Assembly: GCA_022828595.1 (NCBI GenBank)
Contig: JAKGHH010000003.1
Span: 57,649,759-57,713,758, forward strand
Direction of reading: 5' to 3'
DNA length: 64,000 bases
Source: Nelumbo lutea
Taxonomy: Eukaryota; Streptophyta; Magnoliopsida; Proteales; Nelumbonaceae
The notes beneath the pieces were generated by a model. It worked only from the letters and a program-made list of their open reading frames with translations, was not told where the DNA came from and did no database searches. Position numbers and translations under genes: made by a program. Positions 10,401 through 21,881 of the stretch are shown in pieces; position 1 is the first letter of the stretch, and each line of letters begins with the position of its first letter.

Positions 10401-11703
10401 GTACGTCTAATGTAACTTCTCTGATACCCCAGAATATTGAGAGAAAACTCAAATCTGGAATATTGTTTGTGGGTCCTATTGCACCATAATAACCTAATAG
10501 AGGGGGAAAGCTCAAATCTGACATTACTTTGAGTTATCTTTCCCAAAAATAAAAAAGGAAAATGTATTGAATGGTTATAGTAACCATGGCATCCTGATTT
10601 CTTTAGGAGATCTCCATCTGTGCATCAACTTCATGGTTTCCCTCTTGCTCAAGTGCAACTCATCCTAAAAATTCATCCATCAATCTCAGATGCAATGCTA
10701 CACCAAGGACTAGAAAGAAGGGCCACTGCCCTCTCTTTGAATTAAGAAACTATACAAACAAACAGGAAGGAAGCACTCTGTGGATGAAACAATTCATTGA
10801 CCATTTCCCTCTAGCCTGCCCAACAAAATGGTAATTCCTTTCTTTTTTGTGATCATATATTTAACTATAGGATTAACCCTCCTACAAAAGCAGGAGTAGA
10901 GCACCATCTACTATAATTTTGATCCACAATCATATAATGCACGGGGTTATCAATTCATTACTAAGAGATGTTTTGGAATCTCATTGATATAATTTGACTA
11001 AATTCCTTAAAAAATTATATAATTGCCTAAACCAGTTTAGCTGAATCTTCAGTTCAGTCCTCCTAAATAGGCTGGCTTTCTGATAACTACTCTTAATTTT
11101 TTCTCTACTGTCCCATCCCCACCTTTTAGAGTCTAGGAGACTAAGACTATCCATTGGATAGTCACCAAAGTCCAACGCTAAAGCAAGCAAGCTTCAAACT
11201 GAGGTTCCTCAATTCAATTTGAGAAGAAGGAAGAAACCTGTAAAGGAGAACCAACAAAGGACACTTAGACCATATGGGAGATTAAAAGGATGTTGTTATT
11301 AGAATTTTAACCATTTTCATAACCCAAACTGGGTTTATGAAGCTGCATTTATATATTATTAGCATTTTAACCATTTGTATAATGGACGTTCGAAATTGAA
11401 GGCTGGTTATTACTCTTCCAAAGTGCTTTTTCCTAATGAATGTTAAACACTTTGACCTTTTTGCTTTAATTAATATGTATCTTCCTTTGATTCCACAAGT
11501 ACCTTGGTACATGTTTTTAAGTGCTGTAGCTGTTAGGTAACATGGTCTGGGAAGTAAAATAAGGTTCATGTTTCGTTTTAGGCATCTTCTTTTACTATTG
11601 AAACAGATCTTTTAATCTTTGCCTGTCCAAAAGAAAGGGGGTTGGGGATGAACTTGTCATTCTAATATTTACATATTATTTGTTGTTTGTCATGGATTTG
11701 CAG
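10401..11703 (+). other. Non-coding DNA upstream of the tryptophan synthase exon
   Basis: No coding exon is visible. The 3' end is a good splice acceptor (TTGCAG at 11698-11703), so at least the right part is presumably the last intron of the tryptophan synthase gene. A short direct repeat occurs at about 11300 and 11357 (ATTAG.ATTTTAACCATTT). No earlier tryptophan synthase exon is found in 1-11700. Confidence 0.4.
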
Positions 11704-11879
11704 CTTTCAAAAGATTATCCCGACTGGAGGGCATAATACCAGCTCTGGAAACATCTCATGCTTTGGCTTACTTGGAGAAGCTATGCCCCACCCTACCTGA
11801 TGGAACCAAGGTTGTCCTTAACTGCAGTGGCCGAGGAGATAAGGACGTTCAAACTGCCATCAAATATTTGGAGGTCTAA
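11704..11879 (+). CDS. TSB: Tryptophan synthase beta chain, last exon
   Basis: The exon encodes [20 protein letters not shown], then [15 protein letters not shown] and [16 protein letters not shown] before TAA. This is the C-terminal end of plant tryptophan synthase beta, a plastid PLP enzyme that joins indole and serine to form tryptophan. The block GRGDKDVQT is diagnostic. It starts right after TTGCAG with reading phase CT-TTC, so the preceding exon must end in the G of an Ala codon. The exon is fully open, with an AATAAA-like signal at about 11988. The active-site Lys and PLP region would be in upstream exons, which are absent from the window: either they lie beyond the left edge and the LINEs sit in an intron over 11 kb long, or this is an orphan exon. 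Confidence 0.8.
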
Positions 11880-12276
11880 ATACTGTCTGTGTTCCATCTT
11901 TTGGTCTTATTTGATTTATACGACAAGAGGAGTTTCTCTTTGCATGTAGTCTTGTCAAGAGCCAGCCTCAAGACGTCTCCACATTTTAATAAAATGCGAT
12001 GGGGTTATTTGAACTATTGTGATCGTAAAGTGTGCTTCAAATCAGTTGTAGCTTGCACTTGCTTGTGCATCCGGTTTTTTTTTGGTAGCTTTTTTTCTGA
12101 GGACGCTGCAACAAACACAACAAACAGCAGTGACAACGCTGGAAACATGCACGTTACAGCATTAGAACCCAGTTAGAAACAGAAGCGTGCGAGGAACTGG
12201 TTGGACAGCAAGGTTTCAAGGTTCCAAAAATGGAGCTCGCTCAGTTAAGAGACTTGATCAATACATCTGTTAAATG
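11880..12276 (+). other. 3' UTR of the TSB exon and unassigned DNA
   Basis: A probable 3' UTR runs to about 12010 with ATTTTAATAAAATGCG near 11984. The following 270 bases show no gene. The last bases carry the left target-site duplication of the MITE at 12277. Confidence 0.45.
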
Positions 12277-12499
12277 CATGGTTTTCAAAACTGGACCGGA
12301 CCAGAAAACTGGGAACCGGTCAGGACCGGTTCCGTTTTTCTCAAAAATCGGATTTCCCCCCAAAACTGTTGATTTTGGTCAGCGAACTGCTGAATCGGGT
12401 GGTTAATCGTTTGAACAGTTTTGATCATTTTTTATTTTTTTCAACCCAATAACTGGACCCCTGACCGGTTTGGTCACTGGGTCGGTTTTAAAAACCATG
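12277..12499. mobile_element. MITE family 1 (CATGGTTTTCAAAAC ends), copy 1
   Basis: 223 bp with terminal inverted repeats CATGGTTTTCAAAAC and GTTTTAAAAACCATG, flanked by the perfect 8-bp duplication GTTAAATG (12269-12276 and 12500-12507). An 8-bp TSD points to hAT-type mobilisation. The interior is rich in GGACCGG/CCGGTTC motifs. Relatives lie at 57513-57792 and about 62459-62765. Confidence 0.8.
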
Positions 12500-12804
12500 G
12501 TTAAATGAGCATTTGACACTCAAAAGGTGCCTTCATAGTCATAGTTCTTTGGGTAAATTACAAAGACCCCTCTGTATTATGGGGTCTGTGACAGACCTCC
12601 CTGTTCTTTGTTTTGCGACAAAGACCACCCTCTACTATGACCATAAGACAAAGACCCCCTTTTTAGTTTTCCGCTGTCGTTGCAATATTTTTTGTTCTCC
12701 ATATTATTCTTGTAATAAAGACAATTGAGAGAAAAACACTGTTTATCTTTCCCGACCTAACAATAGTTGGAGAAAAACACTGTCCATGCGCGCAAGCTCG
12801 TTTT

Positions 12805-13108
12805 TCAGTTGAGCATCTCGTATTCAACGTCGTCGTCTGTGGCAAAAAGCTTGCTTGTTCTAGACTCATCGGCGTACGAGTAGTCGTAGCAGCAAGTACT
12901 GTGGAGGCGAGTGTAGTTACAGGGCTGGTGTTTCACTGGAGCAAATGTGGTTGAATGGCGAGCCAAAAAGGCCGAGCCTGGAGGGTGTTTGCTACAGTTC
13001 CAGCAAGCAGAGCACTTGGCCCAGACGAGATTGCTGCCTGTATCCGCCACAAGGAGTAGGCTCTGAGGTGGGGTTCCGATCCTAAAATCGACGAAATATT
13101 GGCCAGCT
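12805..13108 (-). pseudogene. Captured aspartic protease (nepenthesin-like) fragment
   Basis: The minus strand reads AGQYFVDFRIGTPPQSLLLV, then ADTGSNLVWAKCSACWNC, STTFAPV and CCYDYSYADESRTS. This is the N-terminal lobe of a plant A1 aspartic protease: the flap-side strand, the first catalytic motif DTGS and the Cys-rich nepenthesin-type insert. The second catalytic Asp lobe is absent, and a stop codon precedes the fragment. It lies inside the Pack-MULE, next to but in opposite orientation to the snRNP fragment. No function as a protease is possible; transcription into antisense RNA is conceivable but unproven. Confidence 0.8.
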
Positions 13109-13124
13109 CATTGATGACAGCCCT

Positions 13125-13590
13125 CTTAGATTACAATCAACGCTCTCAGCCCTCTTAGATGATCCCATTCTCGCTGACGTCCCGAAGAAACCCACACTTT
13201 CCGATGTGGACAACCTAGTCAACTATGAGAATTTCCGTCCTTAAAATGGACGGCACAACCTTCGGTGCCCACCTTCCTTTTCTCCCGATTAATTCACTGC
13301 TTCGTGCTCGTGGTTGCCACATTTTAGCGAACACATTACTTACGATAGGAAAAGACAAAGAAGAAGGATCCTATATAAGGACAGGGTTCACAATTCACGT
13401 CTTATTCTTGGAATAGTCTCTTTTTTTTTTTACCTTTTTGAGTAGAGCTTTTTGTTAGCTTTGGTTTACTAACTAGTTGAGCCTTTTGATGAAGACGTGG
13501 CTGTTCTGAATTGTGCTACTGTTAAGGATCTGAAGTTAGCTATCAAAAAGAAAACAAATGAGATGGAGCAGTTGCAAATGGGACATCGAT
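13125..13590 (+). pseudogene. Captured U11/U12 snRNP 25 kDa protein gene fragment
   Basis: Plus-strand pieces follow the plant U11/U12-25K protein (SNRNP25, minor spliceosome, ubiquitin-like fold). They read LLDDPILADVPKKPTLSDVD (13150-13220), then in another frame MRISVLKMDGTTF (13225-13264), then after an intron-like gap (13265-13494, GT...AG) VAVLNCATVKDLKLAIKKK and NEMEQLQMGHR (13495-13590). The phase across the gap is correct (TTCG/AC). A small deletion between the first two pieces shifts the frame, and homology ends at 13590. The retained intron shows capture from genomic DNA, not from mRNA. The following 170 bases (to 13760) hold an open stretch of unknown origin. Confidence 0.8.
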
Positions 13591-13928
13591 GCGTCGGAGA
13601 CAATGGGAGCCTTGAAGGCTCTACGGCTGTGCAGGGCCGAGCAAAGAACAGACGCTCAGAGTCCAAAGAGAGAGCTTGTGTTGGGAAAATATACAGGTTT
13701 CTGTGAAGCAATCGTAGTTTCAAGTATTCCACTTAGCTGCTGGGAAGATGAACAGTAGTATGGGATTAAAAAACATTACAACGGCGGATTTCAACGGAAA
13801 TATATTGGAAAGAGTCTTTATCTCAGGTTAAATACAGGGGCTTCTTTGTCACAAAACAAAGTACCGGGGCTCTTTGTCACAGACCCCATAGTACAAAGGG
13901 GGGTCTTTATAATTTACCCTAATTCTTT

Positions 13929-14387
13929 TCTTTCACGTCAGCCCTGCCATAGGATTCTTCATCTTAGATTAAGACAAAATTGTACAGGCACATTTGATTA
14001 AGCAGACATACACAATAACTCATGGCTTGCGTTTTCCAAACAAGTCCATATGAGCTGGAGACAAAAGTGTATACAGCTATCACGAGTGAACATGCGAGTG
14101 TTTAGGGCGCGGTAAAGGAGTCACTTGTGACAGGTGTGCATGTGCATGATTTTTGTTTCAGCCAATTCAGTGTTTTTCCAAACATATCCCAATATATTTC
14201 AAAATCATTTGAAGTGGTGCGATTTTTACACCCTGAAGGCAAACTATGAATCAATCAAATATGAGGCATCATATATGATGTCTTTGACATTTTTAATATA
14301 TTTAATATAAACTAATGAAAAAATAAATAGACATATGACATCTTTAATGTAATGTGGTTAATTCACAAAATGCTCTCTCTAGTCACG
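13929..14387. other. Intergenic DNA without recognised feature
   Basis: No coding region or repeat end was recognised here. The right boundary is the start of a hAT MITE. Confidence 0.4.
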
Positions 14388-14811
14388 TAGGGGTGGATTC
14401 AAGCTAAGCCGAACCGAATAGTATCAAGCTTGAGTTCGGCTCGAGACTATTCTACAAGGCTCGAGATCGAGCTTGGTTTGAGCCTGAACCTTGAGCTCAA
14501 GTTCGGCTCGAGTAAAAAATTCATCTCGAGCTTGACTTTGAGAAAAAATATTTTATAAAAATAAAAAATTATATACAAAAATATTTTTTATTTGATATTT
14601 AAAAGTTAAGATTTATAATAATTAATAATTATAATATTTTTATTATATATATTATTTTTTATAATTATATATATATATATATATTTTCGAGCTGACTTGT
14701 TTAAATCGAGCCATTGAATTGGGCTCGAGCTCAGTTGAAACCGAACCGAGACGAGCCGAGCTCGAGCAACTCGTGAAAAGCTCGGCTCGTTGCCACCCCT
14801 ACTAGTCAGGT
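14388..14811. mobile_element. hAT-type MITE (TAGGGGTGG ends)
   Basis: 424 bp with termini TAGGGGTGG and CCACCCCTA, GAGCTCGAGC-rich flanks and a very AT-rich core including (AT)n. Flanks read CTAGTCACG and CTAGTCAGG, consistent with an 8-bp hAT duplication plus one base. A decayed relative lies at about 53300-53625. Confidence 0.75.
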
Positions 14812-14879
14812 CCTTTACATACCGAAAAGCCAAGCCATTGTTTGTAACCGCTTCACCTTTTTGGTTCATCACATGTGGC

Positions 14880-15397
14880 TAGACCTAGCAAAAAGTTGAC
14901 CCAACCTGCGAATCTGACTCAACCCAATCCAAAAAATAGGGTTAGGATCTTATATTTAACTACCTGAATTTGAGAGTGACCTGACCCGATCCAACCCAAA
15001 AAAATTGGGCTCGGTTGGGTCATGGGTCAACCCACTGACTCAACTGTCAGGTTTATTTAGGACTATTTATGCATTGTTAGAAGTTTCCACTCTGTAATTT
15101 TTACTATTTAGTCTTTACTCTTTGAATTGTTAAATGTTCAAGTTTTTATTTTTTATTTTATATTTTGAATTTTAAGGTTAATTACTTTAATTTTGACATT
15201 TTTCATGTATTTTTTCTTTATTTTTAAATTTCAAATTTTTTTGGGATGACCTCAATTGACCCATGGGTCAACCCTAACCCAAACATTTAGGCTTTGGGTT
15301 TTGCATTTTACAACCTAACCCAAAATTCAACCCAACCCAAAATCAATCCGAAGTGTTTAGACCCAACCTGACCCACCCAACCCAATTTCTATGTCTA
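14880..15397. mobile_element. hAT-type MITE (TAGACCTRGCAA ends), copy 1
   Basis: 518 bp beginning TAGACCTAGCAAAAAGTTGA and ending TTTCTATGTCTA, flanked by the perfect 8-bp duplication CATGTGGC (14872-14879 and 15398-15405). It is full of GGGTTGGGT/ACCCAACCC motifs around an AT-rich centre. It is very similar to 50862-51392, which interrupts the Harbinger transposase. Confidence 0.8.
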
Positions 15398-15821
15398 CAT
15401 GTGGCACTTTTATTTGTCTGGGCTGAATAGAAAAATTCTATAGGCCTCACGATCAGTCATTTACCTGGGTAAGTGTGCTTATTTAGGCAGATGTTTTAAA
15501 TGTGCTTATTCAGGCAAATGTTTTATAGAAAATGGTTGTGTTCTTTTTTCAAGTAAAATTATATAATAACTATTTTATTCATAAAAATGTCATTATTGAA
15601 TTGATAAAATTGTCTCATCATATATTATCAATTTTCCTATAAATGGAAAGTGATTTCCTTGGGTAATACTTATCTAGTTAAATGAATTGTTTTGAAATCG
15701 TTATTTTCCGTAGGACCTGTTAATACCAAACATGATAACAAATTTCATTTCCGTACTGCCCACCAATTTACCCAAAACCCACAACACTTCTCCCTCCTTA
15801 TAACTCAAGGGCCTCATATGC

Positions 15822-16445
15822 AATAATAATAATTATTAATTATAATAACAATAATTATAATTAAAAGTTAATTAATAATTAATAATTATTCATTTATTAT
15901 TATTGTTATTATTGCTTATTAAATAATAATTATTAATTCACAATCATTAATTATTAATTATTAATTCATTATTATATTAATTAGTATTAGTTATAACTTA
16001 AATTTTAATCAAATATTAATTATTAGTTGTTAATAATTATTAACTATTATATTAATTAGCATTATTTAATAATTAACAATTATGCATTAATAATTATGAT
16101 TAATTATTAAATAAAAATTATGATTATTAAATACTAATTAATTATTAATCATTATAACATTCTTAATATTATTTATTTATTGAATTACAAAAAGTTATTA
16201 ATTAATTAATAATTATTATTATCAATTCTTAATTAAAAATTAAAATTAATTATTAATTAATAATTATAATAATTAGTATTAGTAATAAATTAATTATTAA
16301 TTATTAATTAAATATTATTATTTTTATAGTAATTATTATTAACTATTATATTACTTAATAATTAATATTAATTATTAAATAATAATAGTGATTATAATTA
16401 ATTATTAATCATTAAAATAATTTATAATATTATTGTTTATTGAAT
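15822..16445. repeat. AT-rich block of TAATTATTAAT words
   Basis: About 620 bases composed almost only of A and T, built from short, mostly palindromic words such as TTAATAATTA. No regular period and no gene. Possibly an expanded microsatellite or the core of a decayed element. Confidence 0.6.
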
Positions 16446-17179
16446 TACATAGACAAACAAAACATCTCATATAAGGGGTTAAAATGGACATTTGACATTT
16501 TTCAAAATACAGAATTAAGAATTCGAACAACTTTCTTTGCATTCAGAGTTTAGGGAAAAGAAAAAGTTCACCAATACCAATATACCTCTTAATGTAATTA
16601 TTGCACTTTCAAATGTTAGACGACAGAACAAACGAACAGGCCCTTACTAGTGAATGAATGTTATCAACAGCTCTATTATTATAGAAAGCAGAAATCTTTC
16701 TTGAAGCACACACAAACGAGTCCGGATCTGCTGACCACGACACATTGCTGGTCACGTGCATCCTGATGCACATCAAGAACATTGGTTGTACTTTAAAACA
16801 CCGGTATTTCCCAATGTATAGCTGGATGCGCGTATAAATTGGACCTCTTATGTTTTTATATCCACTGTTAATACCGCGTGTTATGCACCAGCCTTTCCAT
16901 TGGTCTACCAAAATGGAATAAACCTTGTTTCTATGCCAGCATATGTAAGAGGTTTTCTTTTCTCGTCAGACTAGGAGACGTAAAGGACCAAGTATGTGTT
17001 TCTTCTTTTTAACTAACAAATTACCTCCTTGACTGTGATATGGAAAATATATGATATCTGAGAAACTTCTAACAAGTATGTGTTTCCCCAGTTAATGACA
17101 TTGCCAGCTTTTCAACAAATCCAAACACGATACAACTCACTGTTAACAATTCAACCCAACCTCTTATATAATCCGTCTC
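16446..17179. other. Intergenic DNA without recognised feature
   Basis: A 100-codon minus-strand open stretch (16911-16609) has no recognisable domain and no splice context. Nothing else supports a gene. Confidence 0.35.
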
Positions 17180-17430
17180 TTATCCCTTAGTTCATATTCA
17201 GAACCAAAATTGAAATCCATGGAAATTCCAATGGGAATAACCTCTTCCCCTCCTGAAATTGGTTCTCATTACCAAGGGAGGGGAAGGGAAGGGAATGCGC
17301 ATTTCCTCAAATGGGATTGTTATTCCACCATGAGTGAGAATCATATTCAGATTCTGTCCACTCAAATGATTAGAATTTGGAATCGATAATTCCAAGACCC
17401 TATTCCTGTGAACTAAAAAGGACCCTAAAT
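17180..17430. mobile_element. MITE family 2 (GGACCC ends), copy 1
   Basis: A degenerate member of a family rich in GGAATGGGAAT/ATTCC motifs. The right end reads AAAAGGACCCTAAA. Relatives at 54263-54561 and about 59570-59822 share the order: GGAAT-rich left half, ATTCTGATTC-type centre, CAAACGGGACC-type right end. Confidence 0.45.
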
Positions 17431-18539
17431 GTAATACTCAGATGAGTGTCCTTTTATGTTCTGCTTTCCCCATTGACTTGTAAATGAAGGTTGGGATATT
17501 TTTCAGCGCTCTACTGTAATCCCATTAAGCTTCATGGGGCTACGAAGCTACGACGCTAGAGACTTTACCCAACTGAGCCAGTCGATGTTCTTATTCCTTA
17601 CCCCTCCCAAAAACAGGGTAAATTTGAAGGAAAAGTATGGATAAGTCCAATGCAGATTTTTAAACATTCAAAATGTCAAAAATCCCTCATTTTATACACC
17701 AATACCTGTCCGTGAATTAATATCAATTCCGAGTTGGCACCCACTTCAACTGTACTTTGGGCCTAAAGATTCTGACCCTCTCCCTAAATTTTATGATTTA
17801 GCTAAATGATTAAGTGTATCCTTATTGTTTGTAAATTGATTGACATTACCCTATTGACTTGACTAGCTCTATCCTTTCCATTTGCATCCGCTAATATTCT
17901 GTCAAATTCATATACATGTGACGCATAATTTTTTTTAAAACCCAATTTTACCCTCACCGTCTTGTTTTCTTTCAACAGCAACAAACTGAGCTACCAGGTT
18001 CGCCAGCTCAAACTTCATGACAAAAACAGACGTCGAAGCTCAAACAAAACAGAAAGAACTAGCTCTCTACAACCTTGGATTTCTTGTCTTTGTCTGCACC
18101 CATCTCTGTGACCTACAATCTCCTAAACCCTAATATCTATCCTCAGAGAAAGACAGAAAGCAAACGAAGGTTAGACAGAAAGAGAAAGAGGAAGATAGCA
18201 GAGAGGGTTTACGAAGCCACACCCTTAAGAGACAACCTGGTGAAGGTATTGCAATGCGAAGGACTGACCCTTTTTTTATCTTCCAAGCTTTTCCCATTAC
18301 GCCAATAGAGCTTTTCCATCTCTGTTTTTTTGATCGAGTAAACTACTCCTTCCACGAAATTGGAGGCTCAGGTAGTAGAGGCGATTGTGGCCATGTCAAA
18401 GTTGGAAATTGAGGCATCGAAATGAGGTCCCTCTCCTTCTCGTTCTCTTCCATAGTGCCATAGGGGAGTTGTCGGATAAGGAGATAGATAGAGGGGAGCG
18501 AGAGAAAAAGAAGTCGGAGGGGAGAAGAGAGAAGAGACC
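17431..18539. other. Unassigned DNA left of the copia element
   Basis: Contains a short plus-strand open segment starting MTKTDVEAQTKQKELALYN (about 18018) and, near 18360, a segment reading LEAQVVEAIVAMSKLEIEAS. Neither matches a family I know and both stop soon. Around 18480-18550 the sequence is nearly pure purine (GGAGAAG-type). A tRNA A-box-like piece sits near 17570 on the minus strand without a B box. Confidence 0.3.
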
Positions 18540-18858
18540 GGAGGGAGAGCAGAAGAAAAGGGTTGCAGTATTGCTTGACATGTCGACCAGGCTGAGATGG
18601 GTACATTATATATACATGAAGATCAAAGAATAAATAGAGAAACTAAGAATAGAATAGATAGTTGCCTATGTACAAAGATTTCTAATTAATTCTTGCTAAT
18701 TAATTATTCTTTCTAATTTAGTGGTTGCCAAATTTGTGTGAGAGCCTTCATTGGTAACTGGAGGAGATCTCTCATTGGCAGCTGCTATTCTGGACTGAGA
18801 GCCTCCATTGGTAACTGTCAGTCTTGTGGAGTTACCTTCTGGAGAGCTTTCCTTAATA
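18540..18858 (-). repeat. Copia 3' LTR
   Basis: Matches 22973-23315 in the same orientation from GTTGCAGTATTGCTTGAC to CTTTCCTTAATA. On the minus strand the LTR begins TATTAAGGAAAGC immediately after the polypurine tract. The outer end is poorly preserved and has merged with a purine-rich stretch. Confidence 0.75.
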
Positions 18859-20210
18859 TGCCCCCTCAAGTGAAACGGGGCGGGAAGCACATGAAGCTTG
18901 GACTGGAGAAAATCAAACCGAATTGGAGCAAGAGGTTTGGTAAAGATATTGGCCAACTGATCATTAGTAGAGATATATTGAACATCCAGATTTTTACGAA
19001 GAATATGATCACACAAAAAATGAAAGTCAACTTCGATGTGCTTGGTACAAGCGTGAAACAGTGGATGCGCTGCCAGGTACGTGGCACCAATATTATCACA
19101 ATAAAGAATAGGTGAAACAGACTGACGAACACCCAAATCCTAGAGACTGAAGCCACAATAATTCTGTTGTGGAGTTAGCTAATGAGTGAGATTCGGCTTC
19201 TGTGCTAGAATGGGCAATGGTGGATTGTTTCTTTGCTCTCCAGAAGATTAAATGAGATCCAAGAAAAATACCATAACCACTAGTAGACCAGCGGTCATCA
19301 GGGCAACCGACCTAATCAGCATTTGTTCACCACAAATGCCACATTTGGACATGTAAGTGTAACATACTACAGGGCCCCGACAATGCTACGATACTGAGTA
19401 GGATCAGGAAGCGGTCTCCTTAAAATTTAGACAATCTAGACGTGGGAGCCATAGGTGTGGTCAAGGGTTTAGAACCTGCCAAATTATTTTTTTGTAGGAG
19501 ATCCAAAATGTAATACCTTTGAGAAAGAAACAGTTCAGTCTTGTCACAATGAACTTCTACTCCAAGAAAATAGTATAGGGATCCGAGATCCTTAAGAGAG
19601 AAATGCTGAGACAAATCCAAAATGAGTTGAGGAACATGAGCAGCAAAAGAACCAGTAACAATAATATCATCAACATAAACCAAAATATATAGAGAAATAT
19701 TGTTTTTGGTGTAGATGAAGAGAGAGGGATCACACTGAGAGCTTCTAAAGCCAAGATCACAAAGTCTGTTACTAAGTCGAGAGGACCAAGCCCGAGGGGC
19801 TTGACGAAGACCATAGAGAGCCTTTTTAAGCTTGTAGACATAATCTGGACGTGTCTGATCCTCAAAACCCTGGGGCTGTGTTTCATATAAATATTTTCTT
19901 GAATAAATCCATTCAAGAAGGCATTGTGAACATCTAGCTGCTTAATGTCCCACCCTTGTGAGGTGGCCAAAGATAAAACTATACGGACAGTGGCTGGCTT
20001 AACGACAGGGTTGAAAGTATCAGTGAAGATGACACCGGAAACTTGAGAGAAACCCTGAGCTACTAGTATGGCTTTGTATCGTTCCACAGAACCATCAGGT
20101 TTTCTCTTAATTTTGTACACCCACTTAGAGCCAACAACATTCATGGAAGAGCCATAAGGAACAAGCTGCCACGTACCATTTTGTATGAGAGCATGAAATT
20201 CAGATGCCAT
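18696..20210 (-). pseudogene. Copia pol: reverse transcriptase and RNase H
   Basis: On the minus strand, 20210 onward reads the RVT_2 start (WQLVPY...VGSKWVYKIKRKPDGS). A frameshift follows near 19900, and a second open frame (19683-19420) has MVYVDDIIVTGS, containing the catalytic YVDD motif. A gap follows, and 19136-18696 carries the RNase H end (LYCDNIGATYLA, TKHIEVDFHF, IFTKPL), running into the 3' LTR. Known role: cDNA synthesis of copia elements. Frameshifts between all three pieces and missing sequence between 19420 and 19136 show it is defective. Confidence 0.85.
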
Positions 20211-20437
20211 AGCAGTGTGCCAGTGTGCCAGTGTGCAAACTTGGATGCCTGAGAGTAGGAATTTGGTTTTGCATCATTCGGACTACCATCTGCAAGTAGC
20301 CCTTCAGGTAAGGGATACCTTGTGACAGTCTACGCATGGTGGGAACTCATGGAACGGGTAGTCATAGAATGTGTTCGTACAGTCGGAGCAGAAACAACAG
20401 GTGTGTTGTCGAGAATATCTTGAGTTAGCCGCATTCT

Positions 20438-21881
20438 CTATCGTGGCTGAGCTATTTGATTATCATCATGAGACAAAGACTCATTAGTTTCAGTGGAAGA
20501 TGAAATTGCAGTTATACCTTGTTCAAGAAACGGAAGGTCATGAGAGGTGATATCATTCTCTTGTGCATTAGTGACTGAAGGAACCGGTAGTAGGGTGACT
20601 GGTGCCGAATTCAGAGGTTCTGACAAATTTCTCTCTGGAGAGAGTCCCAGAAACTTTTTTCTCATCGAAAACCACATGTCTTGCAATAATTTCTTGTGAA
20701 GTAACCGCATTATAGCACTTGTACCCTTTATGAGAGGAACTATATCCAACAAAAATGCATCTAACAGATCTATAGTCCATCTTATGCTTGTTATATGGAC
20801 AAATGAAAGGATAGCAGACACAACTAAAACTTCGTAATATAGAATAATCAGGTTTTCGACCAAACAACTTTTCATAAGGAGAGAGATTACCAAGTGTTGG
20901 AGTAGGCAACCAGTTAATGAGAAAGATTGCAGTTTCCACTGCTTCGACCTAGAAGGATTTGGGGAGAGAGGAGGATGCCAGTAGAGAGAGAGTGGACTCA
21001 ATAATATGCCGGTGTTTCCTTTTAGCATTTCCATTCCGCTCATGAGTATGAGGACAACTGACCCTGTGTGAAATTCCTTCACTATCCAAGAAGGGGGCTA
21101 ATTTCTGAAACTCTCATCCTCAATCACTTTGAAACATCTTAATTTTAGTGGAAAATAGATTTTTAGCATGTCTATTAAATTTAACAAAATCATCAAACAC
21201 ATCTGATTTCCTTTCAAGTGGATAAATCTAAGAAAACTTTGAATATGCATCCATAAACAAAACATAATATTTATAGCCTTTTGTAGACAAAACTGGGGCA
21301 GGTCCCCACACATTTGAATAAATTAACTCTAGAGGCTAAGAGACATTACTAGAAGAAATTAGCAAATTTAAACGATGTGCTTTGTCTAACTGGCAAGCTT
21401 CACAAACAAACTGGTCATTTACATGTCCTGAATAAGGTAAACCAAATTTAGAAATTACTAGTTTAAATGTTTTCAATGATGCATGTCCTAAGCGATGATG
21501 CCAATCCTGGAAAGAGGCTCTTTCTCCAACAAGTGCTTCAGCTGATTTTTCTCTGTCATCAATGGCTCCCGAGAACTGATAGAGTCCATCTCTACTGGGT
21601 CCTCTAAGTAAAAATCTCCCCATATGATCCTTCAATAAAAAGAAATCCGAGTGAAATTTAAATACTAAATTGTTATTTCTTGTAAATTTGCTAACAAAGA
21701 TCAAATTCTTCATTAGGGCAGGAAAATGATAAATATTTTTCAGATTAAACTGATAACGATCATAATTTAATGAAGAAGAACCAATACTTTTAATTGTCAA
21801 ACCTTCACCATTAACAACTTTCACTTGGTTCGTACCCAAAACTTCAGACTTGTTCTGTAAGTTATCAGCATCTGGAGTCAT
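20438..21881 (-). pseudogene. Copia pol: protease remnant and integrase
   Basis: Minus-strand segments from 21881 contain the gag_pre-integrase zinc-binding block (FQDWHHRLGHAS..., then FVCEACQLDKAHR: an H-H-C-C set). Integrase core pieces continue in shifting frames to 20438, among them NWLPTPTLGNLSPYEKLFGR and FSCVCYPFICPYNKHK followed by IFVGYSSSHKGYKCYN. These blocks are typical of copia integrase C-terminal regions. Several frameshifts separate them, and the catalytic DDE set cannot be followed continuously. Confidence 0.8.

Larger units (their letters stand above)
12551..13919. mobile_element. Pack-MULE carrying two host gene fragments
   Basis: A 1369-bp element with roughly 75-bp terminal inverted repeats beginning GGGTAAATTAYAAAGACCCC on both sides. 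They are flanked by 9-bp duplications TAGTTCTTT (12542-12550) and TAATTCTTT (13920-13928), one mismatch. Long TIRs with 9-bp TSDs are the hallmark of Mutator-like elements. There is no transposase. Instead the interior holds a minus-strand aspartic protease piece and a plus-strand U11/U12-25K piece that still contains its intron, so the donor was genomic DNA. Confidence 0.85.

Noticed and set aside
17510..17590. tRNA-like piece on the minus strand (TGGCTCAGTTGGGTAAA)
   Set aside because: The A box looks good, but there is no B box (GGTTCRANNCC) at the right distance and the arms do not fold into a cloverleaf.
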